Source: Thermoplasmata archaeon | GTDB lineage: Archaea; Thermoplasmatota; Thermoplasmata; Thermoplasmatales; Thermoplasmataceae | DNA: 8,358 bases | Direction of reading: 5' to 3' | Assembly: GCA_021797055.1 (NCBI GenBank) | Contig: JAKAAI010000077.1 | Location: 1-8,358, forward strand | Part shown: piece by piece, positions 1-6,343 of the stretch | Numbering within the stretch: the first letter of the stretch is position 1 | Layout of the letters: every line of letters starts with the position of its first letter | The notes under the pieces: model-generated | Told to the model about the DNA's origin: nothing | What the model saw: the letters and a program-made list of their open reading frames with translations, nothing else | Database searches by the model: none | Program-made: the position numbers and the translations under genes

Positions 1-897
1 AGAAGCCTCTTCGAGTTGCATCTCCTTGACAATTTTTCCATTAAAATCGTATAATACAGTGCTGAGCCTTGCGTCTTTCAGAATGAAAGTTAACAACCCA
101 TCGCTCACTTTGATAACATTCTCAACAGGGTGCTCAGATTCAATAATCACTGACCCATTTTTTAAAACCATTCCGTTTTTGCTGAACTTAAGAATGTAAA
201 CATCGTTTCCTACTATACCAAGTGGCTGTGCAGGTGAATCAAAAGAGTATAGTTTTTCCCAGGTAGATGGGTCCTCAATCAGGCCGCTGTAGATAGTTGT
301 TTTCATCCAGTTTCCGACTGAAACAAGACACTTTTTCCCGTAAACATCAATGTCTATGAATTCCGTATTGCTAATCCCATCCCCCCAAACAATCTTCCCA
401 TCAAGGATCACCCGTTCAGCATTCTTCTCGACACCCTCAGCCTGATCCTCTCCCCTGAAGGACTTAAGTATATAGTAACGGTTGCCGAAAAATTTCACGC
501 CACCGAAAAAGCCATGCAATTTCTGGATTATTTTTCCCGAATCCAGTATGTATAGATCACCGAGATCGGATCCTTCTGTCTCGAAATATGAAAGCATTGA
601 AAAGGATTCATCTGTGCTGAACCATGTTATTATATTATCAGATCTTACAACCTCATTGCCGTCAACCGAAATACAGTAGCTATCCCTCTCCCGGTAAAGC
701 AATGCCTTGTGCTTTCCGTTAATTTTTACCTGCATGATGTTAACGACGTCGCTGAATTCCCTTATCTCTTTCCTTATTCTTTTGGAATCAGCCCTGAAAG
801 CATTCCGGAATTTTTCAGTCTCTATGGCAGCAAAATCCATTGTTGTCTTATTCAGATCTTCAAAGGCCAGATATTTGTCTTCACAATCCTTATTCAT
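1..897 (-). CDS. Prolyl oligopeptidase-like serine peptidase (S9 family), N-terminal part, cut by window edge
   Basis: The 299 codons present read without a stop from ATG at 897 to the window edge, so the C-terminal part is missing. The start, with DKYLAFEDLNKTTMDFAAIE at residues 7-26, resembles the S9A N-terminus (a DPYxWLE-like segment followed by a helix). Residues of about 60-299 are beta-strand-rich repeats like the S9A propeller; GLLTFILKDARLSTVLYDFNG at about 267-287 matches the S9A pattern of a 'YLKDA.S.L.VYDL.GK' blade. S9A enzymes cut short peptides after proline; the propeller screens substrates and a C-terminal alpha/beta-hydrolase domain carries Ser-Asp-His. That domain would lie outside the window, so catalytic competence cannot be judged. 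There is no signal peptide, so it is probably cytosolic. It lies 85 bases downstream of the alpha-glucosidase on the same strand and may be co-transcribed. An inactive propeller relative is the main alternative. Confidence 0.72.
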   Translation of the reverse strand, partial: MNKDCEDKYLAFEDLNKTTMDFAAIETEKFRNAFRADSKRIRKEIREFSDVVNIMQVKINGKHKALLYRERDSYCISVDGNEVVRSDNIITWFSTDESFSMLSYFETEGSDLGDLYILDSGKIIQKLHGFFGGVKFFGNRYYILKSFRGEDQAEGVEKNAERVILDGKIVWGDGISNTEFIDIDVYGKKCLVSVGNWMKTTIYSGLIEDPSTWEKLYSFDSPAQPLGIVGNDVYILKFSKNGMVLKNGSVIIESEHPVENVIKVSDGLLTFILKDARLSTVLYDFNGKIVKEMQLEEAS

Positions 898-920
898 TCC
901 ACCTTTGATATTAGTATTGA

Positions 921-930
921 ATTAAAATTA
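921..930 (-). promoter_or_regulatory. Possible weak TATA-like box for the S9 gene
   Basis: The minus strand reads TAATTTTAAT, centred about 28 bases before the ATG at 897, the distance expected for a leaderless archaeal transcript. An AAGGTGG stretch (899-905) sits almost against the ATG, too close to act as a normal Shine-Dalgarno site. The gene could equally be co-transcribed from the alpha-glucosidase promoter. The rest of the 85-base gap holds no hairpin or other signal I can support. Confidence 0.3.
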
Positions 931-982
931 TCGCTTTTGCATTGCGTTATTGTTATCTTTCCAATGAGAAACAGCATAAAAT

Positions 983-2857
983 TTAGCTGCTCTGTTGCGG
1001 TATTTCTATGCCATAAGAAGCAAGTCTTTCAACATCTATTTCTCTAACGTATATGCCCATTCTTTCTTTCGAATCAATTACAGTGGGTCCATCATAAACC
1101 TCCCCCGTCCAGTAACTGACCCATTTGCCCTTTGGAAGATAAACACCCCTGACGCGCTGATCTTTTCCAATAACTGGTGCATGAAGAACACTTTCCCCGA
1201 GCATATATTCATCCTCCACCGAATAGGCGTCGGAATCATTGGGGTAATCATAGAACAGTGGCCTGATGATAGGTTCTCCATTGCTGGATGATTTTCTGGC
1301 TAATTCCATGATATAAGGCAGGAACTTGTATCTCGTATTTATTGCCTTCAGGATCCGTTCCTGATAGTATGCCGGAAGCAGGAAAAGTTCCTGTTCGTTT
1401 GCATTTTTGATCTTGTGGTTCCTGTAGATCGGGAAAAAGAGAGCAGCCTCGTAATAGACTGACAGCAAATCAGGGTCGGAATCACCCCAGAACCCTCCCA
1501 GATCACATCCGCAATATGGCATTCCGGATATTGACAGGCTGAGAACCATAGATATTTGCAATTTAACATCCTCATATGAGGAAAGGTTGTCGCCCGTCCA
1601 CATTGCAGCATACTTCTGTATCCCCGGGTAACCTGATCGAGTCAGGATGAATGGCCTTTCTATCTTAGATAGCATAGCAAAATAAGTAGCCTGGGCCTCG
1701 TAATACGCATAAAGGTTATGTACAGAGAAATCAGTTATCCTGGTACCATCATCCATCCTGTGCATTGCATCCTTCAGTATGGTCGCTCTCCTCTTTCCAT
1801 TTTCATAGGCGTTGTGTACCGCCGGCTCATTCATGTCGAGCCAGATGCCCTCTATTCCGAACCTTAAGAATTTTACTATCTCTTCCGACCAGAAATTGCG
1901 TGCACTCTCGTTTAGAAAGTCTGGAAAGACACAGGTTCCTGGCCAAACAGTATCTACATACAATGAACCTGATGGATCTTCCAGGTAGTTTCCCAGTCCA
2001 TTCCTGAAAACGTCAAAATTCTGATCCAGTTTTATTCCAGGGTCCAGAATTGGAACGAGTTTCACACCTTTATTCTTAAGGTATCTGACCAGGCCCTCAG
2101 GATCCGGGAACCTTTGCGAATCCCAGGTAAAAACGCGGTACTGATCCATATAATCAATATCCAGGTACACGGCAGAAACGGGAAATTTATCCAGATAGCG
2201 ATCAGCTATATCTTTTACTGATGATTCTGGAAAATATGACCATCTTGATATCTGGTGGCCAAGTGCCCATTCTGGGATTTCAAACGGTCTGCCAGTTATG
2301 TTAACATAAGTGCCGACTACCTCCTTCATGGTTTTAGCGTGTGCGAGAAAAAGCTCAAAATTTCCTGACTGGAATGTAATAATTATGCTGTGATATTTTT
2401 CTATACCAAAATCAAACTCGATCTCTCCTGGATAGTTCAGAAATACCATATATGCGTTTGTTCCATCCAGAATGTAGAAAACAGGAAATGAACTGTAAAT
2501 CTCCTCCTTCTTTGTATTGTAATCCCATGCACTTGTACTGTATAAAAGGTGTTTTGAACGCTTCCTGTTCATCCTGGATGGCCTCTCCCCCAGCCCAAAA
2601 ATTCGATCCGTCACGGAAAGATCAATTTCGATCTTTATCCTTCTTTGTTCCACGGAATCGTTTTTCACAACGTCACCACCATAAGGTTCAATATGAGCGG
2701 TATCGGGGCTCATTTGCGAGATCATTATTCTCTTATTACCAAGTTTCAGAGAATTTTCTACCGGCAACTTATCAACCCCATCACGAAGGAAGGACAGAAC
2801 TGGTTTTCCACTGTAGATGGCTATATAGTCACCTGCATTGTGTTTAAGAAGGTGCAT
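983..2857 (-). CDS. malA: Cytoplasmic alpha-glucosidase, glycoside hydrolase family 31 (MalA-type)
   Basis: The 624-residue product is a retaining alpha-glucosidase releasing glucose from maltooligosaccharide non-reducing ends. The GH31 signature WLDMNEP (339-345) supplies nucleophile D341; this motif marks alpha-glucosidases, whereas alpha-xylosidases have a K-(S/T)-D-(F/Y)-G-E type site. MWTGDN (419-424) supplies acid/base D423. Subsite -1 elements are HQISRW (201-206), LDIDYMD (232-238), R407, D452 of GCDLGG, and H481 of RNH. The N-terminal beta domain covers about 1-190, the (beta/alpha)8 barrel 190-525, and the proximal beta domain 525-605. No signal peptide is seen, so it acts in the cytosol. 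The protein ends at GIYVREIDVERLASYGIEIP, just where Sulfolobus MalA (about 693 residues) continues into its distal beta domain. An in-frame TAA-TGA lies just upstream, making ATG 2857 the first possible ATG. It heads a probable two-gene unit with the S9 peptidase. Confidence 0.93.
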   Translation of the reverse strand: MHLLKHNAGDYIAIYSGKPVLSFLRDGVDKLPVENSLKLGNKRIMISQMSPDTAHIEPYGGDVVKNDSVEQRRIKIEIDLSVTDRIFGLGERPSRMNRKRSKHLLYSTSAWDYNTKKEEIYSSFPVFYILDGTNAYMVFLNYPGEIEFDFGIEKYHSIIITFQSGNFELFLAHAKTMKEVVGTYVNITGRPFEIPEWALGHQISRWSYFPESSVKDIADRYLDKFPVSAVYLDIDYMDQYRVFTWDSQRFPDPEGLVRYLKNKGVKLVPILDPGIKLDQNFDVFRNGLGNYLEDPSGSLYVDTVWPGTCVFPDFLNESARNFWSEEIVKFLRFGIEGIWLDMNEPAVHNAYENGKRRATILKDAMHRMDDGTRITDFSVHNLYAYYEAQATYFAMLSKIERPFILTRSGYPGIQKYAAMWTGDNLSSYEDVKLQISMVLSLSISGMPYCGCDLGGFWGDSDPDLLSVYYEAALFFPIYRNHKIKNANEQELFLLPAYYQERILKAINTRYKFLPYIMELARKSSSNGEPIIRPLFYDYPNDSDAYSVEDEYMLGESVLHAPVIGKDQRVRGVYLPKGKWVSYWTGEVYDGPTVIDSKERMGIYVREIDVERLASYGIEIPQQSS

Positions 2858-2921
2858 AGTTCTTCATTACTTGGCAAATCTTAACAGTTCTCCATGTCAC
2901 GTCTGGATAATTTTTCTGACG

Positions 2922-2932
2922 AAAATATAAAT
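2922..2932. promoter_or_regulatory. AT-rich TATA-like box in the divergent malA / M24 promoter region
   Basis: The plus strand reads AAAATATAAAT, and its complement ATTTATATTTT is also an archaeal TATA-like match. On the plus strand its centre is 25 bases before the ATG at 2952, which predicts a leaderless transcript for the M24 gene; that gene has no Shine-Dalgarno site. On the minus strand the same box would start malA mRNA near 2902, giving a leader of about 45 bases. A second minus-strand candidate, AAAAATTAT at about 2908-2916, could serve malA with a shorter leader. The box is visible; its use by either gene is inference from spacing. Confidence 0.5.
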
Positions 2933-2951
2933 CATTGAGAATGCTTATTGA

Positions 2952-4145
2952 ATGATGTTCTGCATCCCACCGAGTGAATACCCAAAAAGGATAAACGCCC
3001 TTGTCGCGCTGATGGAGAAGCGTGACTTATCCGGTGTTTTCATGTCCAATCCAACGAACATGAGATATTTTTCAGGTCTGACATATTTACAAACGGAGCG
3101 ACCTGCTGGAATTCTGGTAAACCGGGATGCTGAAGTATATTTCTTCGGGCCAAAGCTTGAGGAAGAGCACTCAATGTACCTTTCCAGCATCATAAAGAAC
3201 TCATATTCATACTTCGATTATCCCGGGAAGATACATCCATTCAGGCATTTCGGGGAATGGATCCATAAACTGATTCATGGAAAGAATCTGGGCATGGATA
3301 ACACCTCAATTTATCCAGGTGTCTATGGATTTCGTGGTATACCGAGTGCTGAGATCATCGGTGACTATAAACTGGTTGACATATCTTCGTCACTATATGA
3401 AATGAGAAGAATCAAGAGCCAGAAGGAGCAGGAACTGCTCAGGGAAAGTGCAAGATGGGCCAACTATGCTCACAGGCTTTTGCAAAAGTACACCGCACCA
3501 AAACTTTTTGATTTTGAGATAGCATACAGAGCAAGTTCTGAAGCCAGTGTTGCTGCCATGAACGCTTTTGGAATGGATTCAAAACCACAGATAAAGTACC
3601 CTATTGAGATATTCGCCGGTTTCAGGGGGCAGGTCGGTACACATTCTTATTATCCACACTCTCTTTCAATAAACCGGCCCATTAAAAAAGGTGACATACT
3701 GGGATCAGGGGCGGACGGCAGCATTGATGGATATCATGTTGAAATAGAGAGAAACCTTTTTGTTGGAAGGGTAACACCCCAGATAAGAAAATATCACGCA
3801 ATTATGCTTGAAATGCAGCAGGAGGCAATTTCATCCCTTAAGGTAGGTGGCAAATTCAGTGACATAGATCGCGTCGTTGTTTCTATGGCGAAAATGAAAG
3901 ACGTATCACAGTTGCTCCTTCATCATACCGGACACTGCATAGGTCTTGAGGGTCACGAATCGCCATTCTTTGACGTCGGTGACGATTCGCCCATCAGGGC
4001 AAACATGGTTTTCACAATCGAACCTGGCATATATGTGCCTAAACTCGGAGGTTTCAGGCATTCCGATACAATTATAATGCACGAGGACGGACCGGAGGTC
4101 ATAACATACTACCCGAACAACACAGATGACTTGATTGTAAATTGA
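2952..4145 (+). CDS. M24-fold protein related to Xaa-Pro dipeptidase/aminopeptidase P, with variant metal site
   Basis: The 397-residue protein has the two-domain M24B plan: an N-terminal creatinase-like domain (about 5-145, with SNPTNMRYFSGLTY at 32-45) and a C-terminal pita-bread domain (about 155-397). Canonical members are dimetal peptidases that cut X-Pro bonds. Retained motifs are HHTGHCIGLEGHESP (324-338), VFTIEPGIYVP (353-363) and GGFRHSDT (366-373). Aligned without gaps to the five ligands of Pyrococcus furiosus prolidase (Asp209, Asp220, His284, Glu313, Glu327), it has G253, E264, H328, E357 and S371. Three of the five ligands are therefore changed, and prolidase activity should not be assumed. 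I recall bacterial and archaeal M24 proteins with the same GADxxGYxxELER and GGFRHSDT motifs, which suggests a distinct conserved subfamily. The first ATG at 2952 is 25 bases after a TATA-like box; the adjacent ATG at 2955 is an alternative. Cytosolic; no signal peptide. Confidence 0.85.
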   Translation: MMFCIPPSEYPKRINALVALMEKRDLSGVFMSNPTNMRYFSGLTYLQTERPAGILVNRDAEVYFFGPKLEEEHSMYLSSIIKNSYSYFDYPGKIHPFRHFGEWIHKLIHGKNLGMDNTSIYPGVYGFRGIPSAEIIGDYKLVDISSSLYEMRRIKSQKEQELLRESARWANYAHRLLQKYTAPKLFDFEIAYRASSEASVAAMNAFGMDSKPQIKYPIEIFAGFRGQVGTHSYYPHSLSINRPIKKGDILGSGADGSIDGYHVEIERNLFVGRVTPQIRKYHAIMLEMQQEAISSLKVGGKFSDIDRVVVSMAKMKDVSQLLLHHTGHCIGLEGHESPFFDVGDDSPIRANMVFTIEPGIYVPKLGGFRHSDTIIMHEDGPEVITYYPNNTDDLIVN

Positions 4146-4167
4146 GTTCAAATTTCATAATGAAAGC

Positions 4168-4176
4168 AATAAATAT
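4168..4176 (+). promoter_or_regulatory. TATA-like box ahead of the Fe-S oxidoreductase
   Basis: AATAAATAT is centred 25 bases before an ATG at 4197, placing the predicted transcript start at or next to that ATG. The mRNA would then carry about 29 bases before the TTG start of the oxidoreductase, including its Shine-Dalgarno site. It indicates a separate transcription start rather than only read-through from the M24 gene. Support is from composition and spacing only. Confidence 0.4.
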
Positions 4177-4196
4177 GAAGGATTAATACTAATATT

Positions 4197-4229
4197 ATGT
4201 TTATAGCCGCACTGGAGGTTCAACTTTGA
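4197..4229 (+). CDS. Possible ten-codon upstream ORF overlapping the oxidoreductase start
   Basis: ATG at 4197 opens a ten-codon frame (MFIAALEVQL) ending in TGA at 4227-4229. The stop overlaps the downstream TTG start at 4226-4228 in the sequence TTGA. The predicted transcript start from the TATA-like box at 4168-4176 coincides with this ATG, so it would be read as a leaderless mRNA. The Shine-Dalgarno site of the downstream gene lies inside it. This is the arrangement expected for translational coupling, but ten codons is short enough to arise by chance, and the peptide resembles nothing I recognise. Confidence 0.25.
   Translation: MFIAALEVQL
4214..4219 (+). promoter_or_regulatory. Strong Shine-Dalgarno site fixing a TTG start
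   Basis: GGAGGT lies six bases before TTG at 4226, complementary to the archaeal 16S rRNA 3' end. It favours the TTG over the in-frame ATG at 4244 as the start. It is the only well-placed Shine-Dalgarno site in the window; the M24 and tricorn-factor genes look leaderless. Confidence 0.75.
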
Positions 4230-6244
4230 TCTATCTGTTTTCTATGCTGCTTCTTCTGGGCGCGCTTGTTTCGGCTGGAATTTTCTTCTATACACTGTAT
4301 GCACTCTTCTGGAATGCGAAGTACATACCGCTGAAGAAGATCGAAATGAAGCCGATTATCCTCAAAAGAATTTACATGGTAATCAGGAACGTATTCCTTC
4401 AGGCCAAGCTTTTCAAGGATCGATCTGGCGGTATAATGCATGCAATAATGTTCTGGGGCTTCATAGCATTTGGAGCCTATTCCCTGTCCTTCTTTTACCG
4501 TGGTTTCTTTCCTGACTCTCACCTTATACCAGCCGGTGTGTTGAAGGATGCAATTTTCTTCACCGTTGATATCTTTGCGGCGGTTCTAATAGCCGACGTT
4601 ATCTATTCCGTTTTTCGCCGTTGGATTATAAAGATCCCAAGATATCAGGGTTATAATGGATTCGAGGCTTCTTTCATACTGTTTTTGATAGCACTCCTAA
4701 TGGTAACATATTATGCTCTGGGCGTTTTGAGAATAGATGGAATAAGCAGGAACATACCCGGAAGTATTATGGAAGGACTTGCACCCGGTGTGACCCCAAT
4801 TACGACGGCACTCGCACATGCACTCCCTAAAATTTCTCCAGTTGCCGGATATTATACATACTGGACAATATGGAGCATACATGCCATTGATTTTCTGGTA
4901 TTCCTCGCCTATATACCAAGGTCAAAGCATCTCCACCTTGTTGCAGCTCCTCTAAATGTCCTGCTCTCAAAGGACAAACCGCAGGCACAGCTTACCCCTA
5001 TAGACTTCGACAAGGCAACAAGATTTGGTGCAACTGATATAAGGGATTTCTCCTGGAAGGACTATATGGATTTCTATGCGTGTACTGAGTGCGGCAGGTG
5101 CACCTATAATTGTCCTGCATACACAACCGGAAAAACACTTTCTCCAAGGGACATCATATGGGATCTCAGGGAGGTCGTCCTCAAGGAGGGCACAAAGATA
5201 CGGAAAACACATGACAATGTGGCAGAATCAAAAATTGTCCAGCCTGTCATTGGTTCAACAATAAAGGAAGAGGATCTCTGGTCATGCACCACCTGCATGG
5301 CATGCGTTGAGCAGTGCCCCGTTATGATTGATCATGTTGATAAAATTGTCAGTATGAGACAGTCGCTTGTTCTGAATCAGGGAAAGGCCCCAAAAGAAAC
5401 ACTCGATCTTTACAGGAACCTTGAAAATTACCAGTCGCCATGGAATAATCCGCCTTCTACGAGGGCAGACTGGGCAAAGGATCTCGGTATCAAGGTGGTA
5501 TCCGAGGGTGCTTCTGACGACTTTGACGTCCTTTACTGGGTGGGCTGTGTGGCGAGTTTTGATCCGAGGAACCAGGAGATTGCTAAATCAGTTGTCAAAA
5601 TATTGAAAGAAGCTAATATAAATTTTGCAATACTCGGTTCTGAGGAGAAGTGCACGGGCGATCCGGCAAAGAGAACAGGCAATGAATACCTTGCACAGAC
5701 CCTTGCAACCCAGAACATTGAAACTTTTAAAAAGCATAAAGTTAAGGATATAATCACAAACTGTCCCCACTGCTTCAATTCTTTAAAGAATGATTACAGG
5801 GCCATGGGTTATGAAGTCAATGTTATGCACCATAGCGATTACATCTCAAACCTTCTTTCAACCGGGAAAATCAGGGTCAAGCAGGATACTACAGGTGAAA
5901 AGTATACCTACCATGATTCATGCTACCTCGGCCGATATAACAAGATTTATGATGCACCGAGAAAGGTTATTCAGAGTGTTTCCAAAAACATGGTCGAGAT
6001 GGAGATGAGCGGTAGCAAGGCTCTATGCTGCGGTGCCGGTGGTGGTAGATTATGGATGAACGAAACAGTTGGAACAAAAATCTCCCATAAGAGGATGGAC
6101 ATGGCGGACAAAACAGGAGCAACAACCCTTGTAACAGCCTGTCCATACTGCATGACAATGCTGGATGATGCAAGAAAAGTAACGAACAGGGAGGAAAAGA
6201 TTAAGATCACGGATATATCCGAAATTATAGCCAAAAACATATGA
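4226..6244 (+). CDS. Membrane-anchored Fe-S/CCG oxidoreductase, EtfD/EMO type (ETF:quinone oxidoreductase-like; HdrD-related)
   Basis: The 672-residue protein starts with about five membrane segments (near 4-29, 71-91, 107-130, 147-168, 209-231), a NarI/cytochrome-b-like domain with candidate haem ligands H72 and H219 and further His at 235 and 237. Two [4Fe-4S] motifs follow: C286/C289/C292/C296 and C354/C357/C360/C364. Two CCG domains of the HdrD/HdrB type come next: one with C441, a single C476 in KCTGDPAKR, and C513/C516 of NCPHC; the other with C566, C601-C602 of CCGAGGGR, and C639/C642 of CPYC. The motifs KCTGDPAxRxGNEYL and YHDSCYLGRYNxIYDAPR are those I know from bacterial ETF:menaquinone oxidoreductases (EtfD/EMO), which pass electrons from ETF to quinone during acyl-CoA oxidation. 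Heterodisulfide reductase activity is unlikely outside methanogens. No etfAB is in the window, so the partner is inferred. The TTG start is set by GGAGGT six bases upstream. Confidence 0.85.
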   Translation: MIYLFSMLLLLGALVSAGIFFYTLYALFWNAKYIPLKKIEMKPIILKRIYMVIRNVFLQAKLFKDRSGGIMHAIMFWGFIAFGAYSLSFFYRGFFPDSHLIPAGVLKDAIFFTVDIFAAVLIADVIYSVFRRWIIKIPRYQGYNGFEASFILFLIALLMVTYYALGVLRIDGISRNIPGSIMEGLAPGVTPITTALAHALPKISPVAGYYTYWTIWSIHAIDFLVFLAYIPRSKHLHLVAAPLNVLLSKDKPQAQLTPIDFDKATRFGATDIRDFSWKDYMDFYACTECGRCTYNCPAYTTGKTLSPRDIIWDLREVVLKEGTKIRKTHDNVAESKIVQPVIGSTIKEEDLWSCTTCMACVEQCPVMIDHVDKIVSMRQSLVLNQGKAPKETLDLYRNLENYQSPWNNPPSTRADWAKDLGIKVVSEGASDDFDVLYWVGCVASFDPRNQEIAKSVVKILKEANINFAILGSEEKCTGDPAKRTGNEYLAQTLATQNIETFKKHKVKDIITNCPHCFNSLKNDYRAMGYEVNVMHHSDYISNLLSTGKIRVKQDTTGEKYTYHDSCYLGRYNKIYDAPRKVIQSVSKNMVEMEMSGSKALCCGAGGGRLWMNETVGTKISHKRMDMADKTGATTLVTACPYCMTMLDDARKVTNREEKIKITDISEIIAKNI

Positions 6245-6310
6245 ATAATATATTAACAAAAATCCTATTTACGCATATATTCCGAAAGAATAAATCAAAT
6301 AAGTAAACAG

Positions 6311-6319
6311 ATAAAATTA
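6311..6319 (+). promoter_or_regulatory. Possible TATA-like box for the tricorn-factor gene
   Basis: ATAAAATTA is centred 29 bases before the ATG at 6344, consistent with a transcript starting at or just before the start codon. No Shine-Dalgarno site precedes the ATG, which agrees with leaderless expression. The gap 6245-6343 is very AT-rich and contains other loose TATA-like strings (TTTATTATTAT at about 6328-6338 is too close to the ATG), so the assignment is weak. No clear terminator hairpin for the preceding gene is visible in this gap. Confidence 0.35.
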
Positions 6320-6343
6320 AGGATTACTTTATTATTATCAAGC

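Noticed and set aside
709..1047. Plus-strand open frame of 112 codons across the S9/malA gap
   Set aside because: It lies antisense to two well-supported genes, has low-complexity hydrophobic content, no recognisable motif and no promoter or Shine-Dalgarno support.
2452..2847. Plus-strand open frame of 131 codons within malA
   Set aside because: It is antisense to the N-terminal domain of the alpha-glucosidase, has no family resemblance, and is Ser/His/Pro-rich as expected of a shadow frame.
2844..2895. Two tiny frames in the malA leader (four codons from 2895; seven codons, MKNYAPS, from 2867 overlapping the malA start)
   Set aside because: They are very short, lack a Shine-Dalgarno site, and do not sit at a predicted transcript start, unlike the frame at 4197. 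Chance is the simpler explanation.
4226..4246. ATG at 4244 as the start of the Fe-S oxidoreductase
   Set aside because: GGAGGT is ideally spaced for the TTG at 4226 and too far from 4244 (24 bases); starting at 4244 would also shorten the first membrane segment.
6246..6255. Perfect ten-base palindrome TAATATATTA just after the Fe-S gene
   Set aside because: It is only A and T in a very AT-rich gap, without a loop or T-run; palindromes of this length are expected by chance there, so I call neither a terminator nor an operator.
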